From NCBI RefSeq assembly GCF_040412425.1, contig NC_089766.1, forward strand, positions 21,116,124 to 21,180,123: a DNA stretch of 64,000 nt. The letters run 5' to 3'. Shown in pieces: positions 48,301 through 61,399 of this stretch. Source of the DNA: Macrobrachium rosenbergii. Its lineage: Eukaryota; Arthropoda; Malacostraca; Decapoda; Palaemonidae. Under the pieces are notes generated by a model, which searched no databases, was not told the DNA's origin, and saw only the letters and a list, made by a program, of their open reading frames with translations. The translations under genes and the position numbers were made by a program. Position 1 is the stretch's first letter. The number at the start of each line of letters is the position of its first letter.

Positions 48301-50430
48301 TGAGGGCACGAGAGACAATAGTGCTGTTTTTGAAGAAGGAAATTTGGTTGGTGTTGTGTGAAAGGTGTGAGATAATGTAAATATATATATTTTATATATA
48401 TATATTTATATACAATTAAATATCTATAGCATTCCATATATTTATATATATATATATATATAATCATATATAATATATATAATATTATCTGTTTTGAAAC
48501 TTTTAGATAATTGGGGTTCCACAGACGAAAAAGTCTAAAATACCAAAATCATTTGATATATAAATTGGATTTGTTTTTCTCCAATTACAATGAACGAGAT
48601 AATTTTACGTTAAATGTCTTTTTCAGTCTTTTTTTTTTAGTTGACCACAAGCCACCAATTATGGACATATACAACCCATTATATAAAATTTTCAAAGTAA
48701 ATAAAATTTTCACCTAGTTAATTTTTATATACCTGAACAATATTTATATATTTATATATATAAAAATATATATTTCCTTTGGAGAGTAAATGGTTGACCT
48801 ACTTAATCTTTTATAATACCTGTGCAATGTTTCCATTGTGTTGTATGGAAGCATATAAATAAGTAAAAGATTGTCTGTTGTTTTATGATCAATTAGTATA
48901 GTAATTAGAATCGTCATTCGCATATAAGTAATGATATAAATTGTTCAGTTGAAAAAGTCAAGTTATAAAATTTTTGGTTTTTTGGACTAAAAATAATTTG
49001 CTCAAATATTTTCTGTTTTTAATATTTGAACAGAAGTGATCTGTTATTCTTTGTTATAGTAAACTATTCATGAATAAAAAATTTTTCATGCATTCCCTCC
49101 CATTACAACTTTCAACAATGGATCTCTTTCATTGCTGCAAATTCTTTTCCATGAAATATTGCACAAAAGACACCTAATTATAATTCATTTCTAATAATGG
49201 AAAAGAATAATTAGCGCACGATAAATGGTCAAAGTCTCAAGTATTTTCCAGAAAGTAATTGTTATATCGTCAAGAGTCATTAATATGAGTCAGCGTTAAC
49301 GACTGAAAGACCTTCGTCAGTGAATTGTCCAGCTCATCAGTCTGTTCACTTTTGTTCACTGAATTGGAACAAGAGGGATTTAAATTAGGAACTGATAAAA
49401 GCGTGAAATGATAGATATTTGCGTTTCAAAATTATTGGTGACTGACTTGATGACGATAATATAAAAATATTTAATGATACTGAAGAAAGATTTGGGTACA
49501 CTATTTTCCATAAATTTCGCAGAAAAAAAGTAAAATCATATGGACAAGCCAACTGTTTGATGAAGTTCTAAGCCAATGAACAGAGTTGTATAGTCATGAT
49601 GTGATGAAAGGAGCCACGTGTTTCCCCTTGGTAACCATTAACTCCTGTTTAGTGACAAATTTATGTTTATGAAAATGAGGAAAAGTAATGCAAGCCATTG
49701 AAGTTTCGAATCATTATGAAATATTCTCCGTCCTTTCAACTTTCTCTTGAAAATGACTTTGTGCCCCACCAGCATCATTTTAGGGAATAATATCAATCGT
49801 CTTGCAGATTAATAACGTTCCTAAAATAACGTTTCTCCCTCTCTCTCTCTTCTCTCTCTCCATCAAACACATCCATTTTCACACTCTCTTCTCTCTCTCT
49901 CTCTCTCTCTTCTCTCACATGTTTTTATTGATTCTCCTTTCAAATGAAGTCAAGAAAACCAAAAACAGCAGAAGGAAATCATCTTCAGAGATTTAAAATC
50001 AAATACTTGAGGTTTCTTCTTTCCTCATTCAGACGCTCAAGGAGATCCACTGGAAGAGAGAGAGAGAGAGAGAGAGAAGGAGAGAGGAGAAGAGAGAGAG
50101 AGAGAGAGAGGTTTTTCAGTTTACTTTAGGGAACTTTCAATGCTACCATCATATGCCATTAATATTTGCCGTGAATAATCACCCCATTAATTGGTCAAAA
50201 GAACCGTGTAATTTAATAACATAATGATTACCTCTTTGCTGATTTATTAAATACCAGTTACTGATCAATGTAGCGTCGTCTGCTAATTTGCATTTGGATT
50301 CGTATAAGACGAATTTTCCCGAGTTTTACCGAGGGGGAAGCTTCCGTCAAAAGATTGACCATAAATGGGAATACATTTTTATCTAATTATTCATTTAGAT
50401 ATTGGTTTGGTCATATGTGCTAGGAGTTAC
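44331..50430. other. unassigned DNA with microsatellites
   Basis: About 6 kb without a supported gene. It contains the (CT)n tract 45214-45297, a (TTC)n run near 45920-45946, short AT-rich runs at 48380-48490 and 48740-48770, and CT/GA patches at 49836-49915 and 50057-50110. Frames at 44305-44645, 46897-47157 and 48511-48717 are short and unrecognised. Confidence 0.4.
45214..45297. repeat. (CT)n microsatellite
   Basis: About 42 CT units, the longest CT tract in the window. Confidence 0.98.
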
Positions 50431-50869
50431 GCCAGCAAGGGTCTTTGTCGAGGCTTTTGATAACTGACTAAAGGCCGTTTCACACCGGATGCGATGCTAA
50501 GCGCGCCACGCCATGGCAGCCATGCAGCGGCACGTGGCTATTTTTAATTGCAGGCATCATAGGTTGCCAGATGTATGTTGTCTTACATGTACGACAGTTG
50601 TTAACCTCATACGACCTACGACCCAATGCTGTACGACCTACGATATTTTAATTTATTTGGCAAATTTGTACGACTTTTTAGTCCATATGTAGGACATTTT
50701 AAATAAGTTGTTGATTTTCTAATATGTTGTATATTTTCTGTTATTCTATTCCGTTAAACACAGTTTTTTAAAAGTCGAGTTTACTAAACTACTTGGTTTT
50801 GATTAGCTACTTATAGACGATCATCGCAATTAACATAAATGAAGACTGAAGACTCTTTTCAAACGCGTT

Positions 50870-52090
50870 ACGCTTGTGTAGTTTTTTTTGCGGCATTGCA
50901 GGGCGATAAGGATCAATCTTCCTTAGTATTCTTGTCAGTTGTAACTCAAATCCACGATGAGTAAGCAGATATGTTTATAAAACAAAAACAGCAGCAGCCA
51001 ACCGAGTTCTTCATCTGTCATAATGGAAAAGCTGATAGATGTGATTATTGTGATTTTGAAAACATTTGTGAGGACGGGAGCAATATTGAACGTTAAGAAC
51101 TAAAAAAGAACCTTCTGATAAAAATTAAGTTGAAACAGCTATTAAAAAGAATATTTCAGAAAAAAAACTGGCGGTGATGGCCAGAAATATAGAAAGGAAG
51201 GGAAACCAAATTCCCTTGGCTGACTCAAGGTAAAGATGTTTATCATGGTTTTTGTAAGATTTGTGACAAGCCATTCAGGGTCCAATTTGGTATATTGCAG
51301 AAACATGGTGCATCTGATACTCATAAAAAAATGTTAAACAGTACACTGGTTAAACAAACCAATGAATAAAATTTTCAGGGTAGGCGAATCTTGATTCTAG
51401 TATGAGTGAAGATATTAAAGCCAAAACATTTTTGATTCGTCTTGTTGCATGTATGTCAGAACATAACTGTAGTTTCTTGGGTGAAGAACATCTTGTCAAG
51501 ATTATTGATGACAATTTTTTGAAGAACGTGATGTGTTAAAAATGAAAAGAACAAAGGCATCAAAAATAGATCAAATGTTCTCGCCAAACAAGCACAGTTT
51601 GCCATCCTTTCAAACTTTCCTGTGCTTAGAACAGCACAAGATTCTCAAACTTTCAGGAACAAGGTCGGCTATCAGATTGAAACAGTAGTCAGGAGAATTC
51701 TTGAACAGTGGCCTGCACCGGAAACGTGTTTTGGAAAGCTTTCACTTAGTTTTGACATAAGAGATATCAAAAAAAAAAAAACTATTTAGAAAGTACTCCA
51801 ATGGTTGAATGACAATGTTAAAATATACTTTGGAAATTTCTTCAGCTATGTGCTTAATGTTTACAAAACTGAATGTACTTTTTTCAGAGTGATCAAGTTA
51901 TTATCCACTGCCTGCATGAAAAGTTAGGAAGAACTTTTAAAGAAATTCTGGACATGTTTATGGACAGCAAGCTCGTTAAGGACAAAGATGTTAAAGACAT
52001 AAATCCCTCAGATGGGTCCACATTCAGACCCCTCAATACAATATATCTTTCATGGCATTTCTACCATCATGTGAAACTTTGATTTTGAAA
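50870..52090 (+). pseudogene. BED-type hAT transposase remnant
   Basis: Plus-strand remnant of a hAT-superfamily transposase. Around 51200-51330 a zinc-finger-like stretch reads FPWLTQGKDVYHGFCKICDK and ends HGASDTHKKML, the pattern of a BED-like finger (Cys-X2-Cys...His-X4-His) that binds transposon ends. Then IRLVACMSEHNCSF and HLVKIIDDNF resemble the segment before the catalytic core. Next, near 51640, HKILKLSGTR, and, in another frame, VVRRILEQWPAPETCF, normally found well downstream, follow closely, so most of the catalytic core is deleted. The frame 51873-52082 (IIHCLHEKLGRTFKEILDMF) continues the helical region. Multiple stops and shifts: dead. Confidence 0.6.
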
Positions 52091-52440
52091 TAATTTTCTT
52101 CACCCATTCCAACCTTCAAAAATGTACAAGAATCAGTACGAGCAATTTTTGGGTTGAAAATAGGGATATAAGAAATGTATTTCTTAACTAGAAATTTTCT
52201 AATTTCAGCGTTTGCAGTTGGAATAAAAAAAGATACAATTTCGATGACTTTGGTCACGTCGAGCAACGTGACCTCCTTGTCATTATGGTGACATTGTTTC
52301 CCGCGACCGGCCATCACAGTTTTCAGTTTCTTGCGCATTTGGATCTTCTGCTTTTTGGTTACAAGCATATCCAAGACTGCAAAGAATTTGAGATAAGTGA
52401 AGAGGGCTTTGCTTTTATGATAAGGCATTGTGGCTTTTAA
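52033..52440 (-). other. open stretch of unknown nature
   Basis: On the minus strand an uninterrupted frame of about 135 codons runs from the CA/AT microsatellite at 52440 down to 52033. It is Lys-rich, with KKQKIQMRKKLKTVMAGRGK and a hydrophobic VIEIVSFFIPTANAEI. I do not recognise it. It overlaps the end of the plus-strand hAT remnant, so it may be a shadow or part of another element. Confidence 0.25.
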
Positions 52441-52473
52441 CACACACACACAGACACACACACACACACACTT

Positions 52474-52557
<84 letters not shown>
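52439..52557. repeat. compound (CA)n-(AT)n microsatellite
   Basis: Interrupted CA run 52439-52471 followed by imperfect AT units to 52557. Confidence 0.96.
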
Positions 52558-52561
<4 letters not shown>

Positions 52562-52586
52562 ACATATTTACAATCTGTTGATTTTT

Positions 52587-52704
52587 CCCATTTCATGAAG
52601 TATTTTTGTTGCCCATTTCATGAAGTTAAACCATTTGCTGTTCATGAAAATGGTTAGCCCAGGAATGGAAATTTTAAATGAGATCACCCATTTCATGAAA
52701 TGGG
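52587..52704. repeat. cluster of CCCATTTCATGAA motifs
   Basis: CCCATTTCATGAAG starts at 52587 and 52612, and a perfect 18-bp palindrome CCCATTTCATGAAATGGG lies at 52687-52704. The motif returns at 54847-54860 on the other side of the DDE-integrase remnant. Confidence 0.75.
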
Positions 52705-53129
52705 AAAGCCATGATGCATGAAAAATATCTTTGGTACAAAAAGAACTTTTATATATATGGTTTTTGCTGCTCCAAGACAAATCTTTCCACTTCAATGTCA
52801 TACAATATTATTCAGAGAAATTCAAATAAACGATCGTTATAAATAACGACCATTAAAGTAGTGCAGGAAGGTGAAAAACAAACCAATGAAAGGAAAACTT
52901 AATGAAACAAGCTAATCTTGATTCTAAAAGAAATATTACTAAAACTGAACAGCAATAAATAAAGACATACACAAACTGTTTATATTTTTTCTTTGGGGTC
53001 AAAATAAGGAAAAATAGTACAAGTTATTGTAGAGTTAAAAAAACTTTTAATAAAATAAAATACATTCTTTTTAAACAGCTGTTTTAATCATTAAAAAAAG
53101 AAAGAACAAATTTCACGTCTATTCTCAAA

Positions 53130-54720
53130 AATGGTCATACATATCAAACAAATTTACAGTAATTGTTCAATATTTCACTTGATTTGTGGCTGTGGCACAA
53201 GCATTCATTCAAAGCTTTCAAACAAGAACACCGCTTTGACAAGCAATTGCTCCTGCAAAGACATCTCTGGTATCCTTGACCAGTGGCACTTCCTGCTCAA
53301 ACTAGTTTTGGAATACTTAACTGTTGTTTGGGGATATTTTCAGGCAAAAGTCCTTTGACTGAACAAATTTGAATTGATTTCTGGCAAGTTTACCATTGAT
53401 AATTCCACTTTTTGTGCCAATCACATGAACCACTTTCTTCAACTGCTAATACAACACCTATTATGTTAGGGGGTCCCCTTTACTAGTCAAATTGAGACAC
53501 CGGTACAGAAACATTGTCTCCAACATCAACTGTTTCGCATTGATCTAGTGCTGCGTGCTAACATTCGTTGAGCTTGCTCAGGAAGCCTTCATACTGTCCT
53601 TTCTTGCCTGTTTTCTTGGATGCAGTACTTGGTTGAGAATTTTCTTGTTCCATAGCAGGTTGCTGCTCTTGTCTGAGACTGGATGTAGACGTTAACATTC
53701 AGGGTCTACTAAAATTAGGTCATTAGAGCTGAATCTCCGGTAAGTGGAATGACTATAAGCCTTTAAAATATTCTTCAATACCAGGTGATTTTTGCTGATG
53801 AATGCATCTGTTAATGTTTACAAGACCACATCTTGGCTTGTTGCCAGTGAGCGCTTGATAGGAGTCATCTTGATTGCCTCATGATATGAACTGTTCATGG
53901 CCCACTGAACAAAACGGACACCATAACTCCATTTAGCACAATTATTGGTTAAATCCATGCCATGAGATGAGTTTCATTCCCCATTACCCTTTCAATACAA
54001 TATGACTCTGGGGATGTTGAGGACGTTTCCATTTACTAAGATGAGTTCAGGCCATTTGAGGCAAGTTCTTGGATTCTTAAGCTAAAATTCAACCGTCCAT
54101 TGTCAACTGAAGGATGTGGTGCACCATATCCAAGAAGATGAAAAAAGTTCATTGGCAACCTCAGCTATGTCTTTGATTTCAGGGGACGAATCACATTTTC
54201 GTTAGATACTCCATATAGTGCAGAATAAAGCGATAAAATTCCATCCTTCATAGTCTGCATTCTCAGATCTACTTGTCCTCTTTCATTGAGATCTCTGGAC
54301 AGTGGTCTGACTACAACCCTGCTGCAAGTTTCTTTTCTCGACGTTCAACACAGTGCTCACAATGCACGATCTATAGTAACACAATTGATCTTGGAATATT
54401 TCCATATTTTTCAAGCTCTGAATGATGAATGTAAGTCTTTTTTCAGCCACCATGGCCGGTGTTAATGTGGGCATTGGATAATTCCTGTGACTGATTCTTT
54501 AGTTGCCATATATTTTCCATTTTTTTAACTGTTTTATTTCACCAAGGAGGCAATCTGAAAAGTTTGCAAGATGTGGTAGTATTCTCTTTAAAGCGTCTGT
54601 CCAGTCTTTCTTCTCTTCAAAACGGCAATTACAGTCTTCTCATATTCAGTAAATGATGCAGCACAACTTTTAGACACTTTTCTTCCATGACTAAAGCTTG
54701 TTGGGGTTATAAAGATACTT
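53130..54720 (-). pseudogene. Ginger/KRBA2-like DDE integrase remnant
   Basis: Minus-strand remnant of a retroviral-integrase-type DDE transposase, the family of Ginger transposons and KRBA2-like proteins. The N-terminal part has MVAEKRLTFIIQSLKNMEIF (54474-54283 frame). The catalytic region shows DIAEVANELF, then GAPHPSVDNGRLNF (second Asp of the DDE triad), WPELILVNG, HPQS, IERVMGNETH (the Glu) and KWSYGVRFVQWAMNSSYHEA, spread over several frames. The C-terminus is a Cys-rich module at about 53290-53180: GYQRCLCRSNCLSKRCSC, ECLCHSH. The first Asp region is damaged. Many stops and shifts: inactive. Confidence 0.65.
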
Positions 54721-56320
54721 TGAAAATGCCATCATATATTATGTTTGTGTTTTATTACAACACTTAAAAAAAGATTTTAAAACAACTTTTTCTGGTTTAA
54801 CAACTAGTTTTGGAACAAATTTTAAGATTCATGTGATGAAAAATTGCCCATTTCATGAAGTAATAAAGATTTGCCCATTTGGATGGTTGACAAGTGGTTT
54901 TCACAATGATAATATAACTGGTTATGCCTATCAAAATGGGCAAGATTTGATTAAATTGTAAGAAATATAAAAAAATATTATATTGTCAAATATCTAAAAT
55001 TATTTTTAATTATCTATTAGTTTAATATATAAATATGGAATGAATATTTATCACATCATCGTGAACACAATCAGAAAAGCTACAAACTTTTAATTTCAAG
55101 CAGTCTACGAAGAATAGAAGTAATATATTTTCTTTTTATAAAGATTTGAAGGGAATTTTTACGTTGATCAAGTCCACCGTCTTTTGAATCGCTTTAACCA
55201 GTATAACGGACGATTGAATCAGGATTACATTTGACACACTGTAACCGAATAAAAATTTCATGGTTTTGTTTTGTTAATTGAAAATATTGAATATATATTT
55301 TTGAAGTTATTGATATTAAATGATTTTTGAACCTCTTTTTTTATTTTTCTATCCTATTGATATAAATATATATATATATATATATATTTATATTAATTAT
55401 ATCAGATTTTGAAGAATTCCTTGTTTTGAGCAATTTTATGAGCAGTGTATTAGGGACGACTGCCTCATTAATCTTTACTCTTTCTGAAAATTAAAAACAT
55501 TATTATATGATCCCAAGGGAACCTATAAAAATGAGTTTTTGTTCATACTTTTTTGAAGTTTCTTATTAAGAAGTTTTGAGAGAAGATAAGAGAGAGACAA
55601 GAGAGAGCTAGAGATTGTAAGACAGAGAGAAACCTTTTTAATATTCAGGTGAGGAAGTATCTGAAATTATACGAAAATAAAGACATACTTCAAACATCTG
55701 AAGGTCAAATCTTTGGTGTCCATGTTTTCAGCGCAATGGGAAGGGAGCTCAGCATTGAACAAAAGTCAGAAATGTGTACGCATTTGACAACATGAAATGC
55801 TGATCCTGAGGGACTGTTGAATGTTTTATAGTGACGTCATTCCCTTTACAAATTCATCACTAGCGTGCGGGGTGGAATTTGTATGATATCAGTTTGTTGC
55901 ATTAATGAGAGAAGTTCAGCTTAGGCAATCATGGGATTTTTATTAGATGATCTTATCTTATCTTGACCATATATAGCCTCACAAACACACACATTTATCT
56001 ATATAATACTAAAACTGAAACGTTTGTTTGTTTGCACACCGGAGGCTAAACGGGGCTGGTGCTGCCCGTAGACTTTTGCTGACTATCATTAGTAGGGTTC
56101 ATTTCCTTTGCTGTTGCCAATTATGTACAAATTATTTGCAACTCATATAAATTATGGAACTGTTTGCGTCTTTCTGTGCTGCTTGTTGCCAGAGAGTTTC
56201 GAATCACTCAGTTGATCATTTCCTTATGATTTCTCGTACTTCATCAATATAGTTTTAGAAGAAGTATACGGACACGTTTATTTTAATATTTATTACTACT
56301 GCTATATTTTATCATATTAA
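54721..56320. other. unassigned DNA
   Basis: AT-rich, without a supported gene. It contains CCCATTTCATGAAG at 54847 and an imperfect AT run near 55365-55390. Confidence 0.4.
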
Positions 56321-56321
56321 T

Positions 56322-57064
<743 letters not shown>

Positions 57065-57629
57065 CTAGTTTCTGTTCAGTGTTGGTTTGTGCAATAAAAT
57101 GCAAACAGATTCTGCTATGATTAATCTATGGCGACTATTATATGTTCTCTGTAGATGATATCCGTATTCTCCACTCGCTCTTGTGTCGTAGGTTTGCGGT
57201 TGTGATGGTCTATGTGGTGTTGGGGATGGATCCATTATTTCAATGGGCCAGTCGGCGTCTTTTAGTGTGGTGGAAGCGTGACCAACGTACGTTTTTTCGG
57301 AGGACTGCCACATCCTCTCTGGGCAGGTAAAACGGTAAACGACGTTGGTACTGTCTTCCTTGTTCAGGTTCGGACTGGTATTGTTTCTCATTATGAGAGA
57401 AGTTGTCAAATATATTAGGTTTGCAGTAGAGGCGTATATTAATCTGTTCGAAGGGGGCTTCAGGTGTTATTCCTCTCTTGATAATGTTGGTGATCACCTT
57501 TTTCTCTCCCTCAAATCTATCACGGAATTCCGCTCGATGTTAAATGATGAGATTTTTATCGTCGTTACCTGGTTTTCTGATTTCGTTGGTGTAGATCTGT
57601 TCGATTCTTCTTCTTGTTACTTCTTCGAT
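57065..57629 (-). pseudogene. Penelope-like element A, GIY-YIG endonuclease remnant (3' part)
   Basis: Minus-strand C-terminal part of a Penelope-like retroelement, whose reverse transcriptase is followed by a GIY-YIG nuclease. Reading from 57629: EVTRRRIEQIYTNEIRKPG, then ITNIIKRGITPEAPFEQINI and RLYCKPN (linker), then the nuclease with STNVVYRFTCPE and KTYVGHASTTL, corresponding to the GIY and YIG half-motifs. The end is LIIAESVCILLHKPTLNRN before the stop at 57065. One in-frame stop and at least three frame changes occur. The hAT element interrupts it at 57630; the next upstream codons lie at 63155-63190. Confidence 0.72.
57622..57629. repeat. hAT target-site duplication, left
   Basis: TCTTCGAT, matching TCTTTGAT at 63147-63154 in 7 of 8 positions. 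Eight-base duplications are diagnostic of hAT transposons. Confidence 0.82.
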
Positions 57630-58172
57630 CAGGGGCGTCATTTCATTTTTCCTTGGAGGGGGGCAAAGGTTTATTTGAGGCCCCCTCTCCTGAAAGGGAG
57701 GGTAGCTAGCAAAGCGAGCCTAAAAGGTGGGGTCCGGGGCCACTGCAAGGCCCAGCGAGAATTTTTTAGAAATGTCAACAAAATAGGAGCAATTTGAAGC
57801 CACTTAAGGAAATTTTAAGAATTTTTATTCCTTAAAAATTCTATACCTACATCAAATTTTGAGATAATAGATGAAGATGAAAAGGTAGTGGAAATTTCTA
57901 AACAAATCAAGTTATAAACCACAGTACTGGTCCTAGAATATCTGCAATTTAACATGTTACATTATATATACGTAGCTCACTACCTACACACGGGTCATTC
58001 AGGAAAACAAGAATAGTTGATGTGAACAGGAAGATCTTAAGCTTGGGGAAAATGTGTAGAGATAAAATGGCGCATAATTTTAACAAGGTTCCGCTAAGGA
58101 AATTTTAAAATAAACATATGCTTCATGCATTTCAGATATTATTTACTACATTAGTGGATATCGCCTTGATCT

Positions 58173-61100
58173 TTATTTTGCAAAATTATTAACCAGTATG
58201 TCATAGTTAAGATTTTTACCAAGCTCCTTTTCTGAGGCCATGAGAAGCAAGTCATTCAAGCGCTCATTTTCATGGTAGTTCGTAGATACGTTTTAGCTAA
58301 ACTAAGCACTGAAAACAGCCGTTCATTGCTGGCAGTAGTTACTGGAAGGGTGATGAGAATTTTAACAATTTTAAGAATTTCTGAGTAGGCACATTCTAAT
58401 GGTTTAAGTTCATCATACAATTCAAACAAATTCTTCGGTTTTTATTCTTAGTTAGAAAGTGACTCTTTGCTACAGAAATTTGGGCATTTAGAAGGATTTC
58501 ATCTATGTGTATATCCTTATAAAACTCTACTATGGTAGATAGTTTCTTATCATTTAAAAAGTCGTTAGAATTACAGTCAAGTGCATTCATCGCTGCTTAT
58601 CAGTGGCATATTATGAATGAATCTATTATCCATCTCAGAGAGAAATCTATCTAATGTGTCAACAGTACCTCAGGAGCAAGACTTGTATTGTCCTCACACA
58701 TTCCTACAATTGAATCAGTTAAAAAGTATTTTAACTTGGATGAGATCTTTTGGATCCTCTTGGGTCTGCCTACTTGACTGGAGTCTCTCAAGTTTGTATC
58801 AATCTCATATGCAGCAGAAAAAATCTTAGCCTTGTCAAAGATATCAGAGAAACCTTCATCTGTTCTCAAGACCTGTAGTTCTTTAATAGTTGACTATATG
58901 AGAGAGCAAGCTTCAGATAGCAATAATTCCTTTGCTTGTAGCTGGTCTGACCAGCTGTTGGTAACTTTCAAGACTTGTTCTGCAACATGAAGATTTACTA
59001 CAAACTTGAAAGACAGCAACTGTTTGTAGAGTCCACTTGCTTCAGCTGCAGCTTCTGAATCAGGCTCTCTTCAAATTTGTGAAGCACTGCTAACAAACTT
59101 CTATAACAAAGCTTAACCTTTGCAACTGACCGATAATAGTAAGACCATCTTGTTATAGCAGGTCTATTTCTAATGTCAAAACTTGCAGGTCTTCTGCTTT
59201 CTGTGCCTCTATGAAAAGTTGGTACCTTGTATCACTGTTAGTTATAAATGTGTACAGGGTGTTAATAACTGAAAAAAATGAAGAGAGACCACTGACATTC
59301 TTTACAGTCACCCAGTACTAAATTAAGCCTGTGGGCATGGCAATGTATGTACACTGCTTGGGGAATTTTATCTCGTAGTCGTGCCTGAACGCCACTAAAG
59401 CATCCACTCATGACACTTGCCCCATCATAGCACTGTGCCACACAGTTTGTCCAAATTAAACCAGATTGTTCTATCTCCTTATATATAAAATCAGCTAAAC
59501 TGGCTGCATCAACCTTTTCCATGTGATATGTACCAATGACACGTTCCTTCACAACTCTCCTTCACTAAAGTACCTAACAAGAATAGCCAACTGTTCTTTT
59601 TCTGACAAGTCTTTTGTCTCACCAACCATAGCAGAAAAAAAAATTGAGCTGATTGTGCTTCCCGTGCATATTGCGTGTTTGATATGAGTTCCAATAACTG
59701 ATATCAAGTCATTCTGATACTGAGGACTAGTGTAATGGCCATATCGTCTATCTAACTTCTTTAGAGAAGGATTAGATTCTGCAATGAGCTCCAGAGTTTC
59801 TATAAAATTTCCTGAATAAATTCACCCTCCTTATGACCACGAAAAGACAATCCTTGCTTTCCCAGCAAAGCAGCAACTTCCAAAAGAAGTTTTACATGTT
59901 CCCTGTTTTCCTCAATCTCCTGTTGCCTGACAGAAGATAAAGATGATGCTACAGATTGGGTGGAACCTGACTGAATACCTTTGAAATTAGACCAAGCTAC
60001 CATACAGTTAATGTGTCTCTCGCAAGCCTGTTGTTGCTTAAGCAGAGTGCTAATATATTTCCATTTCTTTGATCCAATATCAATAAATGGTCTCCTACCT
60101 AGTCCTTCACCTTTTCGAACAGAATTTCCAGCAAAATGCCTGCAAGGAAAGCAGTAACAAGCATCTTGCACAACTGAGTGCTCTAACCAAGGAAACTTAT
60201 CTAAATAGATACTTCGAAATTTTCGGTTGTTTGGATTACTTGGGTAGTTTGGCAGCTTTGGTTGACTGGGTTGGTCATATGGGGAAGCAGATATATCAGT
60301 AACTAGATTAATCTGTGTGTGTGATCCTCCCTGTTTTTCAGTTGGCACGACAGTATGATCAAATACAACCTCTGGTTTATCAACAAGAATATTATTTGAA
60401 TCCTGAACAGGGGCTGAAGTAGTGGCTTTATCTGAATCCTGAAAGGGGCAGGCTTTATCTGAATCCTGCAGTGGAGTAGTGGCTTTATCTGAATCCTGAA
60501 CAGGGGGGCTGGCTTATCTGAATCCTGAGTAGTGGCTTTATCTGAATCCTGAACAGGGGCTGAAGTAGTGGCTTTATCTGAATCCTGAACAGGGGTTGGA
60601 GTAGTGGCCTTATCTGAATCCTGAACAGGGGCTGAAGTAGTGGCTTTATCTGAACCCTGAACAGGGGCTGAAGTAGTCACTTTATCTGAATCCTGAACAG
60701 GGGATGAAGTAGTGTCTTTAAAGTTCATCTGAATCCTGTCAGAATGTCAGGACTTTATCTGAATCCTGAACATTTGAAGGTGAAGAATCTGAAGTAGTGG
60801 CTTTATCTGGTCCTGAACAGGGCTGAGTAATACTAAAGTGGATATTAGTCTTTTCATCTTTATCAGAATTGCTGTGATGCCTTTAGAGTTGCCCGGAAAA
60901 ATATAAGAATCATGGTTCAACCTATAAAATGGATATTTTCATTTATATCGATACCCGGCATTTCGGAAAAATATAAGAATGATCACCCCAATTACATTCC
61001 CACCCCTTTCACCCAATTCCATTCCCACCTATGCTCCCAACCCTCTTCCCACTCCCATTCCTATTCCCGTTCCGACCTCTGTTCCCTCCCCTGTTTCTAC

Positions 61101-61394
61101 CATCTACATTTTTCCCTTCCTGTCCCCCATTCCCACCCACATTCTTGTTCCAGTTCCGCCTCTATATGGATGGGAGAGGGAGGTGATGGGTGGTAAAAGG
61201 TACTGGGTAGGCTGCAAACTGCAAACACAGAATTTGCTTTTGTCAAATGCTTGGTTTTGTAATTTGAAGAAATTATCAAGTTTCTTTTGTTTTTTTCCAT
61301 CTACAGCTTTTTTTCTTGCTGCTTTTCTCTTCTCGGCCCCTGAAGGATGCTGCCGACCACTCATACTGCTTTCACAATCTAGTGATATAAACAA
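58173..61394 (-). pseudogene. hAT transposase, TTF-type finger / ZMYM1-like, decayed
   Basis: Transposase-derived gene on the minus strand. The N-terminus (61364) reads MSGRQHPSGAEKRKAARKKA then KKLDNFFKL, typical of ZMYM1-like proteins. A 12-residue repeat region follows (60840-60400). Then the TTF-type zinc finger: RSIYLDKFPWLEHSVVQDAC, YCFPCRHF (60348-59800 frame). The DUF4371/RNase H region has SPQYQNDLISVIGTHI, FFSAMVGETKDLSEKEQLAI, and CYDGASVMSGCFSGVQARLR with HCHAHRLNLV (59552-59262). The C-terminus has the hAT dimerisation signature LPVTTASNERLFSVLSLAKT (about 58340) and, one frame on, ERLNDLLLMASEKELGKNL, with a stop at 58173. Several stops and shifts, mainly at 58600-59250, make it non-functional. 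Confidence 0.8.
60398..60840 (-). repeat. 36-bp coding minisatellite in hAT N-terminus
   Basis: About twelve units beginning GAATCCTGAACAGGGGCTGA on the plus strand, 24-48 bp long and mostly 36 bp. On the minus strand each full unit encodes a 12-residue VQDSDKATTSAP-like repeat (frame 60728-60303). Several units have lost bases not divisible by three, which shifts the frame. Confidence 0.88.
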
Positions 61395-61399
61395 AATAA

